Positions 10,894 through 21,613 are shown, counted from the first letter of the stretch. The stretch is 64,000 nt of DNA from Trichobilharzia regenti (GCA_944472135.2 OX235262.1:26583362-26647361), one strand, 5' to 3'. A program made the numbers and translations. Notes: generated by a model from the sequence alone, not told the origin.

Positions 10894-11042
10894 AAACCAG
10901 TACTTGAATACTTGACGTCTTCTTTTACTTCTGTTAAAAAGTAATTCAATTTTAGGATTGTCTTTTTTTCAAAACTACTGTATGCCTACAATACTCGAGT
11001 GAACCTTAAAATCTAAAGGTGATGCTTATTTAAAATACACGT

Positions 11043-11093
11043 AGATCAGCGAAGAGTCTCTTTTCGGCGGCGGATTCATTTTCTTAGCTGTAC
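11043..11093 (-). ncRNA. Hammerhead-like motif in PLE arm (degenerate core)
   Basis: Mirror copy of 13088-13138: stem I CAGC/GCUG, a decayed first core (UAAGAAA), GAA followed by the hairpin AAGAGACUCUU, then C at the expected cleavage position. Confidence 0.35.
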
Positions 11094-11447
11094 AATCGCA
11101 AATATATACGTGGGTTATTTTGCATGTATGTGTACATCAAGTTTGTCAAACAAAATTACAATTGGTTAAGGTTACTTTTAACTAAACAGGTGAAGGTTGG
11201 TAATACAAGTCAAGAAAATTAGGTGTTAATGAAACCAGGGTAGTAACAAAGGTGATGAGTTGTCGCAGTCAGTCTTCAAAAAGGAGTTACGTAATAATAT
11301 GAATAATTTGATGAGTGAGTTTTACTCAGGATACACATAGGAACAAACCAGATAATACGAAATTACGTAAGAGTTCTGAATGAATACAAGAATTCTAAGC
11401 AATTAAAGAACAGGCAAAGAAACAAAATTAAGTCATCGAAATCAAAT

Positions 11448-11660
11448 CAAAAAAGTTGTTACCATGACAGTAGAAGTGGTCGAGTAATCTTCTTTTGTAT
11501 GCACAGCCCCGGTTTTTCTATGTGAATGGCCAGAGCTTCAGCGATACAAAGAAGAGGAAACCGCGTTGCCTTTGGTAGGTTATTCTTGACACTGTAGATT
11601 AATTTGAAAGAGGCGTTTGTTGAAATGGAATATCGGTGTTAACCAGGTGTTCAGTTATTG
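11448..11660 (-). pseudogene. PLE C-terminal tail remnant
   Basis: The minus strand encodes a run resembling A-I-T-E-H-L-V-N-T-D, then F-V-S-L-K-L-W and a final G-C-A-Y-K-R, the region that follows GIY-YIG in PLEs. It is broken by stops. Confidence 0.5.
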
Positions 11661-11689
11661 CACTCCTTATTGCACCACTATTGCCTTTT

Positions 11690-12639
11690 CGCAACCATGC
11701 TGGATAGTGTTCTTGAATCCAAATGCAAGATGATGATGCAAGACTGGACTACATCGACGCCTAGTTTAAAAATAGGAAGTGAAGTGGTACAGCACGTTGA
11801 CCACTTCATTTATTTGGGAAGTACCATCACCCAGTGCCAACGGGTTGATCTCTGACGAAATCTCAGCACGAATACAAGGGGCTCGTTTCGCATCTGCCAG
11901 TTTACGCCGACTCTGGCGTAGACGAGATGTTCGACTATCGACCAAAGGGCGTGTGTACTGCTCATCAGTCCGCTCCGTCCTCCTTTATGGTTGTGAGACC
12001 TGGCCACTGAGAGTGGAAGCCATGAAAAGACTAGCTGTCTTTGATCATAGGTGCCTGCGTTCTATTTCCCGTGTAAAGTGGCATAATAAGGTGAGCAACA
12101 TTGAGGTTAGGCGTCGAGTGCTAGGTAAACAGGGTAAATCAATCGACGAAGTCGTGAAGCTACAAAGACTGAGATGGTTAAGACATGTGTTACGTATGCC
12201 AAGCCATCGCCTCCCTCGACGAGCAATGTTAGCGGATATAGGGTCAGGCTGGAAAAAAGCTAGCGGCGGTCAAACAAAAACTTGGCATCAGTCAATGAAA
12301 CCCACAACAGTTGGTCTTAGCCACGTAGGAAGGTGTAGACTTCCAGGCTGGGGTCCTCGGGACGGTAACAATCTATGGTTGGAAACAATTGGTGACACGG
12401 CTCAAAATCGTTCTCAGTGGCTAGCTCAGATGCATCCACTCCTTGTGACTTATGATCTCCGATGAAACTGTTTTGTTTTTCTTTATTACTCCTTTGTCTC
12501 ACACCTCTGCTCACTGTTTCTATTATGCTTCTCTTGTACTTTCTTCTCTTGCTTCGCGTGCCACACGGAATGTGGCGACTTGAACTTCCGTACATTTGTG
12601 CAAAGTTCTATGTCGAAAACAGATAGACAGACAGACCTG
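11690..12639 (+). mobile_element. LINE family L1 RT C-terminal region, longest open copy on plus strand
   Basis: Encodes C-K-M-M-M-Q-D-W-T-T-S-T-P-S-L, then in a shifted frame (11779-12465, 228 codons) D-E-I-S-A-R-I-Q, L-L-Y-G-C-E-T-W-P-L-R-V-E, D-H-R-C-L-R-S-I-S-R and a conserved end W-G-P-R-D-G. This is the post-YADD thumb and C-terminal part of a non-LTR reverse transcriptase. One frameshift near 11850 and absence of the catalytic domain make it inactive. It ends in a (CAGA)n-like 3' terminus. Confidence 0.8.
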
Positions 12640-13087
12640 GCTCCGCAGCAGCAAGCGAACTGATATATGCACATGGAAATAGTTAGATGCGGGATCTTGT
12701 CCTTGAGGCTCCTGCAGATGAGACAACATTTTGATTTGATTTTGATGGCCTAATTTTGTTTCTTTGCCTGTTCTTTAATTGCTTAGAATTCTTGTATTCA
12801 TTCAGAACTCTTACGTAATTTCGTATTATCTGGTTTGTTCCTATGTGTATCCTGAGTAAAACTCACTCATCAAATTATTCATATTATTACGTAACTCCTT
12901 TTTGAAGACTGACTGCGACAACTCATCACCTTTGTTACTACCCTGGTTTCATTAACACCTAATTTTCTTGACTTGTATTACCAACCTTCACCTGTTTAGT
13001 TAAAAGTAACCATAACCAATTGTAATTTTGTTTGACAGACTTAATGTACACATACATACAAAATAACCCACATATATATTTGCGATT

Positions 13088-13138
13088 GTACAGCTAAGAA
13101 AATGAATCCGCCGCCGAAAAGAGACTCTTCGCTGATCT
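13088..13138 (+). ncRNA. Hammerhead-like motif in PLE arm (degenerate core)
   Basis: GTACAGC, TAAGAAA, a stem II-like GC-rich stretch, CGAA, the hairpin AAGAGACTCTT, C, then GCTGATC. Stem I CAGC/GCTG can form. Related sequences: 21566-21613 (minus), 60692-60738 (plus), 52742-52790 (plus). Confidence 0.35.
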
Positions 13139-13144
13139 ACGTGT

Positions 13145-14127
13145 TTTGTTTTCATTATTTAAAATAATCAGTAAATGCTAAAATTTGGATAAGGCAAGAA
13201 CGATAAATGTACCAGGATATTATTGGCTCATCTTTCATTGTTATGTGGATTCTTTTCAAATGAATACACCCTGAACAATAAAAATAAACATAAATTTCAT
13301 CAAAGACTTGAACATACTTTTTCTACGATAAGAAGGAGTAATTGGTAGGAACTGAGAGTAACATTAGTCAAGAATGATGTAAGTTGTTAAATGATTATGA
13401 GTGGAAACGATTGATAGATGCGGGTGAAAGCAGTATTGGGTAGTAGTTTGTCCACTTTTGAATGTCTTAAACAACTGGTCGTTTGATAAAGACATAAAAG
13501 CTTGGCGGCTGGTTATGTTGTTTCCAGGACAACGCTCAGTCTGCGTTTTAATTCTACTAACAGTATCATCACCTTTGAAGGTAAACTATAGCTACTGTAT
13601 TTCACTTCGTCAACTCAACGTTTTCCATGACTATTGATAAACTTTTCTGGGCAACCATTATTACGTAGGCATTTTTCCACAATGGACAGCTCTCCTTTGA
13701 CCTTTTCTTCTGTGCAAAGCTTTTTTAGATGGTTAAACAGTGTTCTTACTAATCCTTTTTTGTAACTTATACAACAGAAGCTTTTGAAATTCAAATAAAT
13801 CGCTCTGCGAATCTTTTTTCTGTAGATATACCTTACGATTTTACCATCTATATATTACGTTGGATACTAACATCCAGAACAGAAACTTTTCCTCATTTTC
13901 ACACTTCATTGCAAACTTTATATTAGGAGGAGTAATATTCAGGAGGTTTCGCGAAGTTCAACATTAGCGTTCCAAGAGTACCAATGCTCTCATGACCTTG
14001 AACGTATGCTAGTCATTGGCTCACGACACCTGTCATTATCATAATTAAAATATCAACGATGTTCACCAACTAAGATGCAAATTTCACCTAGATCACGTTT
14101 TTTAAGTACTGTTTGGACAGTGTGTTA
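13145..14127. other. No gene recognised
   Basis: AT-rich; no coding signal that I can support on either strand. Confidence 0.35.
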
Positions 14128-14280
14128 ATAGTTCGTTAGGATTAGGGTTAAGGTAAGTATTGGGTTACAGTTAGGATCAGGGTCATAATTGGGATTAGAA
14201 TTAGGTCTACGGTTAGGATAAGGTTTGTAGCTAGGGTTAGGGTCAGAATTGAGATGACGGTTATGACTAGGGATAGATTA
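14128..14280 (+). repeat. Degenerate telomere-like tract (TTAGGG variants)
   Basis: Irregular tandem units such as TTAGGATTAGGGTTAAGG and GCTAGGGTTAGGGTCAG fill about 150 bp. TTAGGG is the usual animal telomere unit. The spacing is irregular, so it is old or was never a perfect array. Confidence 0.65.
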
Positions 14281-14559
14281 AGAGTTTATGTCATTTATTT
14301 CAGTTTGTTTTCTTATCCACTTTTTCCTGGTAATTAGTTGTCGATCCTCTTACTGGAAACCATAATAATTCAACCGAGGACTTTTGGGGACGACTGCACA
14401 ACACGATAAGAGAGGTAAACAGTTCAACAAAAACAACTTATCTTTAGTCACATCGGTGAATGCATGTAGAGAAACTAGTCTAACTTATGATTGGTTGGCT
14501 CAAGGTCACTCGTGTGTTCGCATCCTTTGGGATACTATTGTTGAAATTTGCTTAAGGTT

Positions 14560-14875
14560 TGATATTTGATTAGCATTATTAAAAACGTCACAAATGACGA
14601 ACGTGTCATAAACACACCTAGTATGGAAGTCTGTCTGACCGATCGCAGACTTCATTCTTGTTTGTCCATGGTTGCGTATAAAAAATCTGCCAGAATCGGA
14701 TCCAGCGGACTAGCCAATAGCGGCTCCATCAATTTAGCGATAAAGCACATTGTTGAACTGGAATTGTATGCCTTTGATGCATAACAATATCAGCTGCTTG
14801 AGTTCGTTCTCTGGCACAGGAATGGGATCAGCATGTTGACATATGATTTGTATTGTCTTTTCTAGCGAGATCATT
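14560..14875 (-). pseudogene. PLE reverse transcriptase fragment
   Basis: The minus strand encodes a stretch rich in L-K-Q-L-I-L-L-C, then F-Q-F-N-N-V-L-Y-R, a stop where Q is expected, and I-D-G-A-A-I-G. This matches the F-x-F-x-x-x-x-Y-x-Q-x-x-G-x-x-M-G-S-P block of PLE reverse transcriptases. A frameshift follows. Confidence 0.6.
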
Positions 14876-14929
14876 TTAAATAGAGAAGACACGTGAAATG
14901 TCACCATGAAGTTGCTTTAATTCTTCAAT

Positions 14930-15900
14930 TGTTAAGTGAATTGAAAAGTGTCTTTCAAGCTGTAGACAGCTAACTTGTCATGGATTGGCTTCAACAGTTC
15001 TGCTAGCCACCGAGCTACTTTGTGATACTGAGAATTCACTAATGGAATTGTGAAAATAACAGGACTTAATGTAATTAATAGTGTTCTCTGATCTGGTTGG
15101 TTTAGTTGCGGAGCTTTCGTCGCCCTCCTGGACAACATCTTCAGCGCAATATTTAGCATAAAGTGAAATGATTTAAATTTCTTCACGAATGATATAATTG
15201 TGTGTCCCGGCAACCATCTTTACATATGTATTGACTATTTTCCATTGACTCGGATTTTTAACTTTCTGGTCACATGGTTTGCTTTTTATTAGTTAGTATA
15301 TTTGGTCTATATCAACGTATTTGTTAATTGCATATTCGTTTGAGTACCAGGCTTCTAGGAATTCCCTGACTGCACTTTTGGTGTTTCCTCTGTCTAAGAT
15401 TTCGACATTATCCCAATCAAATTGATGTCCATAATTGTCTATATGCATTGATATGAAACAGGAATATATATCGTGTCTTTTCACGGCTGATTTGTATTCC
15501 TGGATTTTGATTCGAAAGGGACGCCCACTTTGGCCGTTCTAATGCCTGTTACAGTTCATACAATTTATTTATTCCTAGAAGCCTGGTACTCAAACGAAAA
15601 TGCAATTAACAAACACGTTAATATACCAACTAATAAAAAGTAAATCAGGTGACCAGTAAGTTTAAAATCCAAGTCAATAGAAAATGGTCAATACATATGT
15701 AAAGATGGTTACCGGGAGACGCAATTATATCACTCATAAAGAAATTCAAGTCATTTCACTTTATCCTAAATACTGCGCTGAAGGAGGATGTTGTCCAGAT
15801 GGACGACGACTAAAGCTCGGCAACTAAACCAATCAGCCCAGAGAACACTATTAATTGTAAAAATCATCCACCTGAGCTACAAATCTCAATTATTTCAAGG
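14930..15900 (-). mobile_element. PLE fragment with inverted arms and GIY-YIG tail
   Basis: About 15045-15365 recurs inverted at about 15565-15860 with visible divergence (roughly 80-90% by eye). The minus strand at 15290-15560 encodes G-Q-S-G-R-P-F-R-I-K-I-Q-E, then K-R-H-D-I-Y-S and W-D-N-V-E-I-L-D-R-G-N, a GIY-YIG tail. Related arms occur at 43015-43180 and 43500-43640. Confidence 0.65.
15293..15560 (-). pseudogene. PLE GIY-YIG domain remnant
   Basis: Encodes C-M-N-C-N, a stop near the expected Y-x-G-Q, G-Q-S-G-R-P-F-R-I-K, then a 63-codon open tail with H-I-D-N-Y-G-H and F-L-E-A-W-Y-S. In the family this nuclease domain nicks the target for insertion. The in-frame stop and missing RT make it dead. 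Confidence 0.62.
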
Positions 15901-16480
15901 ACTTAATTTATTCATCCATTTCAATAGAGGTAATCTCCAGACACAGTTTTGTGTATGATGAAGGGTCTAATACAGCATACAAGTTCAGAGATGATGACTG
16001 AAGCTTAGAAACACAAAAAAAAAGAGTTATGCATAGATGAAGTAGAAAAGGTTAGATTTTAATGTGACAGCTGACTGAAAACCATGTCAACTTGAGTTTG
16101 TTCACCTCATTAGTAAAATGATAATTGATTATCAACTGCAGAAGAAGAAGTTTGCTTTTGAAATGATGAAGTAGATTTGCAACTTGATCCTTTTAGATGA
16201 CATTTTGACTTCAAAGAAAAATGAAGCTTTGAGATTCTCCATGAACGTTGTGTCCGGTTATTTCATTGAGTTAAAAGTCAACACTGTCAAGAGAACAATA
16301 AATGCAGGTAAATACAATGATAAAAAGGAACTCCTGAGACAATTAACAAGAACCATGATCATCAGGAGAGAGAGTAAGAGAGCTGGTGAATTCCGTAGAC
16401 TCATTTCAGATTAAAGTTAACGCTTGAGTTTGTTGTCTAGCGAGATAGTAAAATAACGGAGATTTGTAGCTTAGAATTTA
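15900..16480. other. No gene recognised
   Basis: Contains a 76-codon plus-strand ORF (16184-16414) with lysine- and arginine-rich composition but no motif I recognise; most likely chance. Confidence 0.35.
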
Positions 16481-16484
16481 ATTA

Positions 16485-17110
16485 CTTACTTACTTTACTT
16501 CGGCTATCTCCTACGGGAGGATGAGCCGGCTTCATGAATGTCTCGAATCATCGCTGCCCAGGCGCGGCAATTTGTAAGAAAGTTCATGAAGTTTCATGGG
16601 AATTTGGTACGAGTGATGTCCCCAGCATCGCTCGGCCTTTTGTTTGAGAGTGCAGCTCTAGCCTTTACACAGCCAAGTGTGACCTACAAGGCAGTAGGAG
16701 TGGAGTAAGGAGTCCACTATCCATTGGCAGCCGGTGACCGGAGTTCGGTTCATACGCCTTTTTGAATGGGGCCAGACATCCAGGACATCCAACAAGCCCT
16801 TTGTCCATACGTCTGCCAGTGAGCTCCAGTGAGCTTCGTACGCCAGTCGTTGGAGGTTTGGAATCAGGGTTTAGCCATCTCCCCTAGACCGTCATCCAAT
16901 GGACAGTCAACCCGGTGGAGAGCGCCGGGCATCCGCTTTCGCCCTCTCACTTTGGTGAGAAACACCTCCGCCACGTGAAGGCAGTGAGTAGGACTTCCTC
17001 AGGAGAGGCTATGTAAGACGCCCGGTCATATGGGAGCATTTCAAGAGGTGTGCGGAGGGGTGGCCAACCCTCAGCGCAAGGCACCCACCCCCGACCATCC
17101 TGAGGCTTTG
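16485..17110 (+). repeat. GC-rich unclassified element
   Basis: Clearly richer in G and C than its surroundings. It begins with a (CTTA)n-like start (CTTACTTACTTTACTTCGG) and has no long ORF. It abuts an Sm-alpha-like SINE at 17125. I do not recognise a family; no second copy was seen in the window. Strand is nominal. Confidence 0.4.
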
Positions 17111-17124
17111 GAATTTAATTAGTG

Positions 17125-17290
17125 GATGATGACTAGCAATAGAATCCAGGATGCGCATTTCGTCCCATTTGGGACTCGTCTCCTAGATGTACCTGCATCC
17201 CCCAGTGAGTGATGATATTCCCACCAAGGCTGGAACCCAGTTCCCATAGTTTCAAAAGCCAAAGCCTTATCCACTAGACCACTTGGGCCA
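17125..17290 (-). mobile_element. Sm-alpha-like SINE with hammerhead relic
   Basis: Minus strand: tRNA-like portion (AGTGGTCTAGTGGATAAGGC, box B decayed to TGGGTTCCAGCC) followed by the hammerhead region and the typical end (CCTGGATTCTATTGCTAG). It matches the plus-strand element at 63250-63480 part for part. Confidence 0.8.
17144..17188 (-). ncRNA. Sm-alpha hammerhead ribozyme, mutated core
   Basis: Stem I ATCTAG/CTGGAT (one U-G pair), stem II GTCCC/GGGAC with an AAAT loop, GAA, stem III ATGCGCAT (perfect palindrome) and C before the cleavage site are all present. The first core strand reads GAGACGA instead of CUGANGA (positions 3 and 4 changed), so cleavage is not expected. Confidence 0.75.
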
Positions 17291-17399
17291 CGAGAGCCTT
17301 ATTTGGATGACTTTAATGTGGTTATGTTCTCTAAGCTGGCTGGTTCAACTAAGAAGCTTTCAATACTTCTATCTAGACAAAATCTTCAGGAGATGCATG

Positions 17400-18175
17400 A
17401 AATTCAACTCATCTTCAATAGTGACAATGGAAACTTCACAATCACATCATTTATCTTATAAAACGCGATACTAAACATTTGCTTGTTTGTATCAAATAGC
17501 CAGATAACCGAAGCTTTTTGCAGTGGATACTGATAATAAATCTGTTCAATGTTTAGAACTGTATCAGGAATAATGACAAAAAGAAGGCTACACAGGAGGT
17601 TTAATAATAATAATAAAGATTTTATATACTACTGATCGGTTGACATGAGTAGTTGGATACTACTCAAATAAACCAGTACTGCCTTGCAGCCAAGCAGAAC
17701 GAAGTAATCTAAACATCAGACGGTAGTTTGGGACTGATTTTATCAGCAGTGTACTTGGATAACTCATCTCAGAGGAAGGAATCAGTCGAGGTCACCTGAA
17801 TTCTAGCTAGCCACTTGAGTGAACTGGTAATATCTTAAGTTCGATTCGCTATTTACGTAGTTTGAGGTGAAAATCCATCAGAGTGTTATTTTTCGAAACA
17901 GAAACTTTTCAGATGAAAATATGTCATCCGCAATCAGTAAAGATAGGACAAATGTATTGAGCCTAATACAAGTAGTTGGATATGACTGAATCAGCTGACA
18001 CCACCTGAATTCTTCATTGCCATCTATTGTACTAAACAGAATAAATACTGTTCGCTTAATACCTACTCTTCAACAGAGGGAAAAACGATGAAATTGTGAA
18101 CCTATTTACAAACCGCTCATAATACAGATTATAGTTTAGGGCCAGGAAAACTAAGTCAATTCTTCTTCCTTTGAA
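17400..18175. other. No gene recognised
   Basis: AT-rich sequence; a (TAA)n-like stretch at 17603-17620. The start (17290-17400) weakly resembles the PLE arm at 43040-43120. Confidence 0.35.
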
Positions 18176-18207
18176 AATTTCATTTTGATAGGGAAAGAAA
18201 GACCAGA

Positions 18208-18260
18208 TTTGCAGTATAAAATGATATCATTCTGTTTCACAGGTTCTCGTCAGCTGCAAA
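18208..18260 (-). ncRNA. PLE hammerhead-like ribozyme, both core strands present
   Basis: Minus strand: stem I TTTGCAG (complement of 18254-18260) with CTGCAAA (18208-18214), 7 perfect pairs. The first core is CUGACGA, which fits CUGANGA. The second core is GAA at 18236-18238. Stem III is a 20-nt near-palindrome (18216-18235) with one C-A mismatch, and A is the cleavage-site base. Helix II (GAACCUGU) is the weak point: only a G-U pair closes it. Confidence 0.6.
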
Positions 18261-18299
18261 CTACCTGAAATTACAATGGTTAGGTCTATTTAGGTCCAG

Positions 18300-19075
18300 G
18301 ACCTAAATGTTAAAAGAAGAAACGATGAAACGGTCGAAAAGTCCATCTACAGAAAAGAAATCTGGACTGGACAATACCTTCACTGGAACAGCTTCTGCCC
18401 TATGAGCTATAAGTTGCGATTAGTAAGGACGCTGAACGACAGGGCCAGGAAGTTATGTTCGCCTAACAAGGTAGAAGAGGAATTAAGCTTCGTTGAAAAA
18501 ACCCTTAAGGAAAGCGGGTATCCAAAAGGATTTATCTTAAAGTACAGCAAAGAAAGAGAAGTATCCAACAGTTGAAAAGAAGAAAGTGTTCATTTGCCTC
18601 ACATACAGAGGAGAAACGGTATTGCAAAAGATTAAAAAGAGGATGAAGGGAGCAATAAAGAGATGCTTCCCTGCAGCCAATCTGGTGACACTATACAGTA
18701 CTACATGCTCTATAATGCAATCGAAACTGGATAAGTACCCTGCTGATGTTACCTCCAACTGCATTTATAAATTTACGTGTAACTGCGGCAGCGAGTACAT
18801 TGGAAGGACAGAAAGAAGGGCTTCTATCCGGTTTTCAGAGCATATTCCAGGGGACTTATGCTTAAAACGAAGCAGATATTTACAAAATGCAATTACCAGA
18901 CATCCATTCTGTGGATACTGGTCATTTTGTTGAGATTTCCAAATCCTTCAAAATATTAAACATACAGAGGACAGCGAATCTACTGCAATTTTCTGAAGCA
19001 ATTGCAATCAAACGTCACAGACCAAATTTCTGCACACAGAAAGAGAGTGTAGTCAAACTCTCACAACCTTGGTAA
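18300..19075 (+). pseudogene. PLE C-terminal coding remnant with GIY-YIG endonuclease
   Basis: The frame at 18586-18933 encodes C-I-Y-K-F-T-C-N-C-G-S-E-Y-I-G-R-T-E-R-R and F-S-E-H, a clear cysteine-preceded GIY-YIG core (the first tyrosine in C-I-Y, the second in E-Y-I-G). The next frame (18887-19075) continues with a D-T-G-H-F-V block, then S-E-A-I-A-I-K-R and F-C-T-Q-K-E. Frameshifts near 18540 and 18900 break it. The RT catalytic motifs are missing, so the copy is 5'-truncated. Confidence 0.78.
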
Positions 19076-19397
19076 CCATATCATTTTCATTACACTGATT
19101 AGTCATACACACTAGTGCTCTCAACTCACTAAGCAAGTTTTCAAATGGATGAACTTTGACCTTCTTGAGTTGCCATGTTGACACTGTTTATCAGATTTTT
19201 CTGTCTTCTGTCTTCTCTCACCACCCCCTCCGTTTTCCTTTTTCTTCATAGTTTGATGGTATATAAACTGGTGGTAACAAACTATAAATTGTAATATTCA
19301 CAATCCGGGTGCGTTCGTCCTTTAATGTTTTCTCTATTACCTTTCAAACAATGAAGTATGAGATATCATTATTTATAACTATTGTAATTTCAGGTGG

Positions 19398-19453
19398 TTT
19401 GCAGCCTATGAGAACCTGTGAAATAGAATGATGATATCATTTTATACTGCAAA
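19398..19453 (+). ncRNA. PLE hammerhead-like motif, mirror copy (mutated core)
   Basis: TTTGCAG (19398-19404) pairs with CTGCAAA (19447-19453). The first core reads CCTATGA, so it is damaged; GAA and a long AT-rich palindromic stem III are kept. Confidence 0.5.
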
Positions 19454-19809
19454 TCTGGTCTTTCTTTATCTATCGAAATTTATCGAGGGAACCAAATGTA
19501 TGAAAATTTCATTCGTAGATCCAGAGAGTCCGCTATGTAATAAATTAGTATAAGAAGTTATGCGAAGACCACAGCTGCAAATATAATTTACCTTTTTTTA
19601 CCATAATAAACTATTTACCAGCCTCTCTAGTATATGTACAGTTTAAGGGAAGTCGATGCTTATTCGCAAATGGTTTCAATAAGTCATCAAGACTCTGCCT
19701 TCTGATTTTTCCATGTTACAGTGAACCTGAGAGCAGTAAGCGATAATAGTCGAATTTCGTGTTCAGTTGATGTGGTTCACTGTATTTTTGATTGCACACA
19801 AGTCAGTAA

Positions 19810-20460
19810 CTAGTGTAATGTGTCTAGTCCTATCTTCGGTGTAGACTGAATTCTATCAGTCAAGCTTGCGATCCATGCTAGGTGGCTCGCCATTATGGTG
19901 CACTGTGAAATGTTGGTATTAGATGGTTGGAGGCAATCGGCCACAGGAAGCCTTGGACCTAGGTTTCGCGCCAGTTGGCACTCACCAGTCAGCAAGGCGT
20001 ATCTGCAACCTAGAAGGAACTCATGTCCCTTTTGAGATTTGAACTCGCGTCACCCAGTGCTGCAGTCGGAGACGTTACCACTGAGCTATTTAGGCTCGCA
20101 ACTGACCTTCTGTAGGACTGTATTGGATATTTTTAATTGGACACTAGTCAGTAACTGATAGAATTTAGTCTGCACCGAAGATATGACTAGACACATTACA
20201 CTAGTTACTGACTAGTGTCCAATCAAAAATATCCAATACAGTCCTACAGAAGGTCAGTTGTGAGCCTAAATAGCTCAGTGGTAACGTCTCCGACTGCAGC
20301 ATTGGGTGACGCGAGTTCGAATCTCAAAAGGGACATGAGTTCCTTTTAGGTTGCAGATACGCCTTGCTGACTGGTGAGTGCCAACTAGCACGAAACCTAG
20401 GTCCAAGGCTTCCTGTGGCCGATCGCCTCCAAGCATCTAATACAAACATTTCACGGTGAT
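19810..20460. repeat. Inverted pair of a third tRNA-headed SINE (arms about 19890-20157 and 20209-20455)
   Basis: The right arm on the plus strand has box A-like TAGCTCAGTGGTAACG and box B-like GAGTTCGAATCTC. The left arm is its reverse complement with few differences, and only about 50 bp separate them. The spacer 20157-20208 is itself the reverse complement of 19810-19860. Such near-snap-back structures can arise by a foldback or templated insertion. Confidence 0.75.
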
Positions 20461-20469
20461 TCACTGTGT

Positions 20470-21560
20470 TCACTGTTGTTGTACCTAAGTGTTAATTCAC
20501 TCAATCACATCACAATACATTCATCTTTATTTCTACATAAAAAGTATCAGCTATCCATCAGAGTAACTACATGTAGACAACAGAAACGCAACATCAATAA
20601 TAAGTAAATATTTACCAATATTTTATTTGACGTCATTATTCCACTCTATAAATCACATCAGACTTCAGTCATTTACTGACATTACTCTTACTGCCCCAGT
20701 GTTAACTAATACAATAGATTTACTAAGAAAATATTTAACCCAGATTTAAATGATATTCAGAAAGGTAAAACTGTTACAGTACATGACAAGACACGGAAGT
20801 CAAAGTTTATTTTCAAGTGATCAAACCGCTATTTATATATATTCACTTTATATTCTTTAATCAATCACTGAGCATGTCATTTTGGTTAACATTAAACGAT
20901 ATGAAATAGGATGTTCAAATATAGATGTATCTTATTCAGTTGCTAATGCACTCACTACTAAATGTGAGAATAATATCCTGTTGGAACACATTGTCTGTAT
21001 TACACCACGGGAAAATAACATTGAGAAATATCGAGGTTCCCTATGATTATTCGAACAATTCTTCTCAAACCAACTTAGACCTAAAGAAAACGCCAACAAA
21101 AATACCATGTCAACCAATAATCGACTAATTTCAAACACCAAAGTGATAATTCACTGACATATCACTTCACAATTACAAAATTTATTGATACAATTGATTA
21201 ATTACTACTGCTTTCAGCAGCACCAGTAAAACGAATCAGTGATTAGAAAACATTTCACCAATAATATTGTGATAATCAATCGCCTTCGGTACTGAAATCA
21301 TCTTTCCAACAAGAAAACAAAATTACTCACACTGTGGGAGGTTAAATCTTATAAGGAAATGGTTGTGACTACACATTCCGAATCAACCATATAAGTGGAT
21401 ACGCAAAACAACATGAAAGGCAGTAAAGAAGATGCGTTTTGGTGGATGGTAAGCTTGGTAGCTCAGCAATTTAAGTAGGCTGCCAATGATTGTCTCTTTG
21501 TCACAAATAGAATGGTGCTGATTGAATTACATTTCTAAATTATACAAAGAGAAGAAAACA
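20470..21560. other. No gene recognised
   Basis: AT-rich. ORFs of 67 and 69 codons at 20925-21141 overlap on opposite strands and carry no motif. Confidence 0.35.
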
Positions 21561-21565
21561 CGTTG

Positions 21566-21613
21566 TTCAGCAACGAGTCTCTGTCAGATGAATCCATTCT
21601 CTTCAGCTGCACA
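21566..21613 (-). ncRNA. Hammerhead-like motif near PLE arm (CUGAAGA core)
   Basis: Minus strand: GTGCAG, CTGAAGA, a GAAT/ATTC stem II, GAC in place of GAA, AGAGACTCGTT as stem III, then GCTGAAC. The first core is intact and the second carries A14C or an equivalent change. Related to 13088-13138. Confidence 0.35.

Larger units (their letters stand above)
11037..13144. mobile_element. PLE inverted-repeat unit: 394-bp arms 11037-11430 and 12751-13144
   Basis: The two arms are equal in length and differ at only about five positions by eye. They enclose a PLE tail remnant (11448-11660, minus) and a LINE L1 RT fragment (11690-12639, plus). The outer ends of both arms carry a hammerhead-like fold (11043-11093 minus, 13088-13138 plus). 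The arrangement resembles the inverted terminal repeats known from Penelope-like elements. Confidence 0.75.
18180..19480 (+). mobile_element. PLE with GIY-YIG tail and hammerheads in inverted ends
   Basis: A central plus-strand coding remnant (18300-19075) is flanked by inverted copies of about 100 bp: 18180-18285 and 19370-19480. Each copy holds a hammerhead-like fold pointing outward from its own strand. Structure and coding order fit a Penelope-like element; hammerheads in PLE terminal repeats are established for this class in several animals. Confidence 0.78.

Noticed and set aside
16184..16414. 76-codon Lys/Arg-rich ORF as a small host protein
   Set aside because: No splice context, motif or composition shift; expected by chance in this length.
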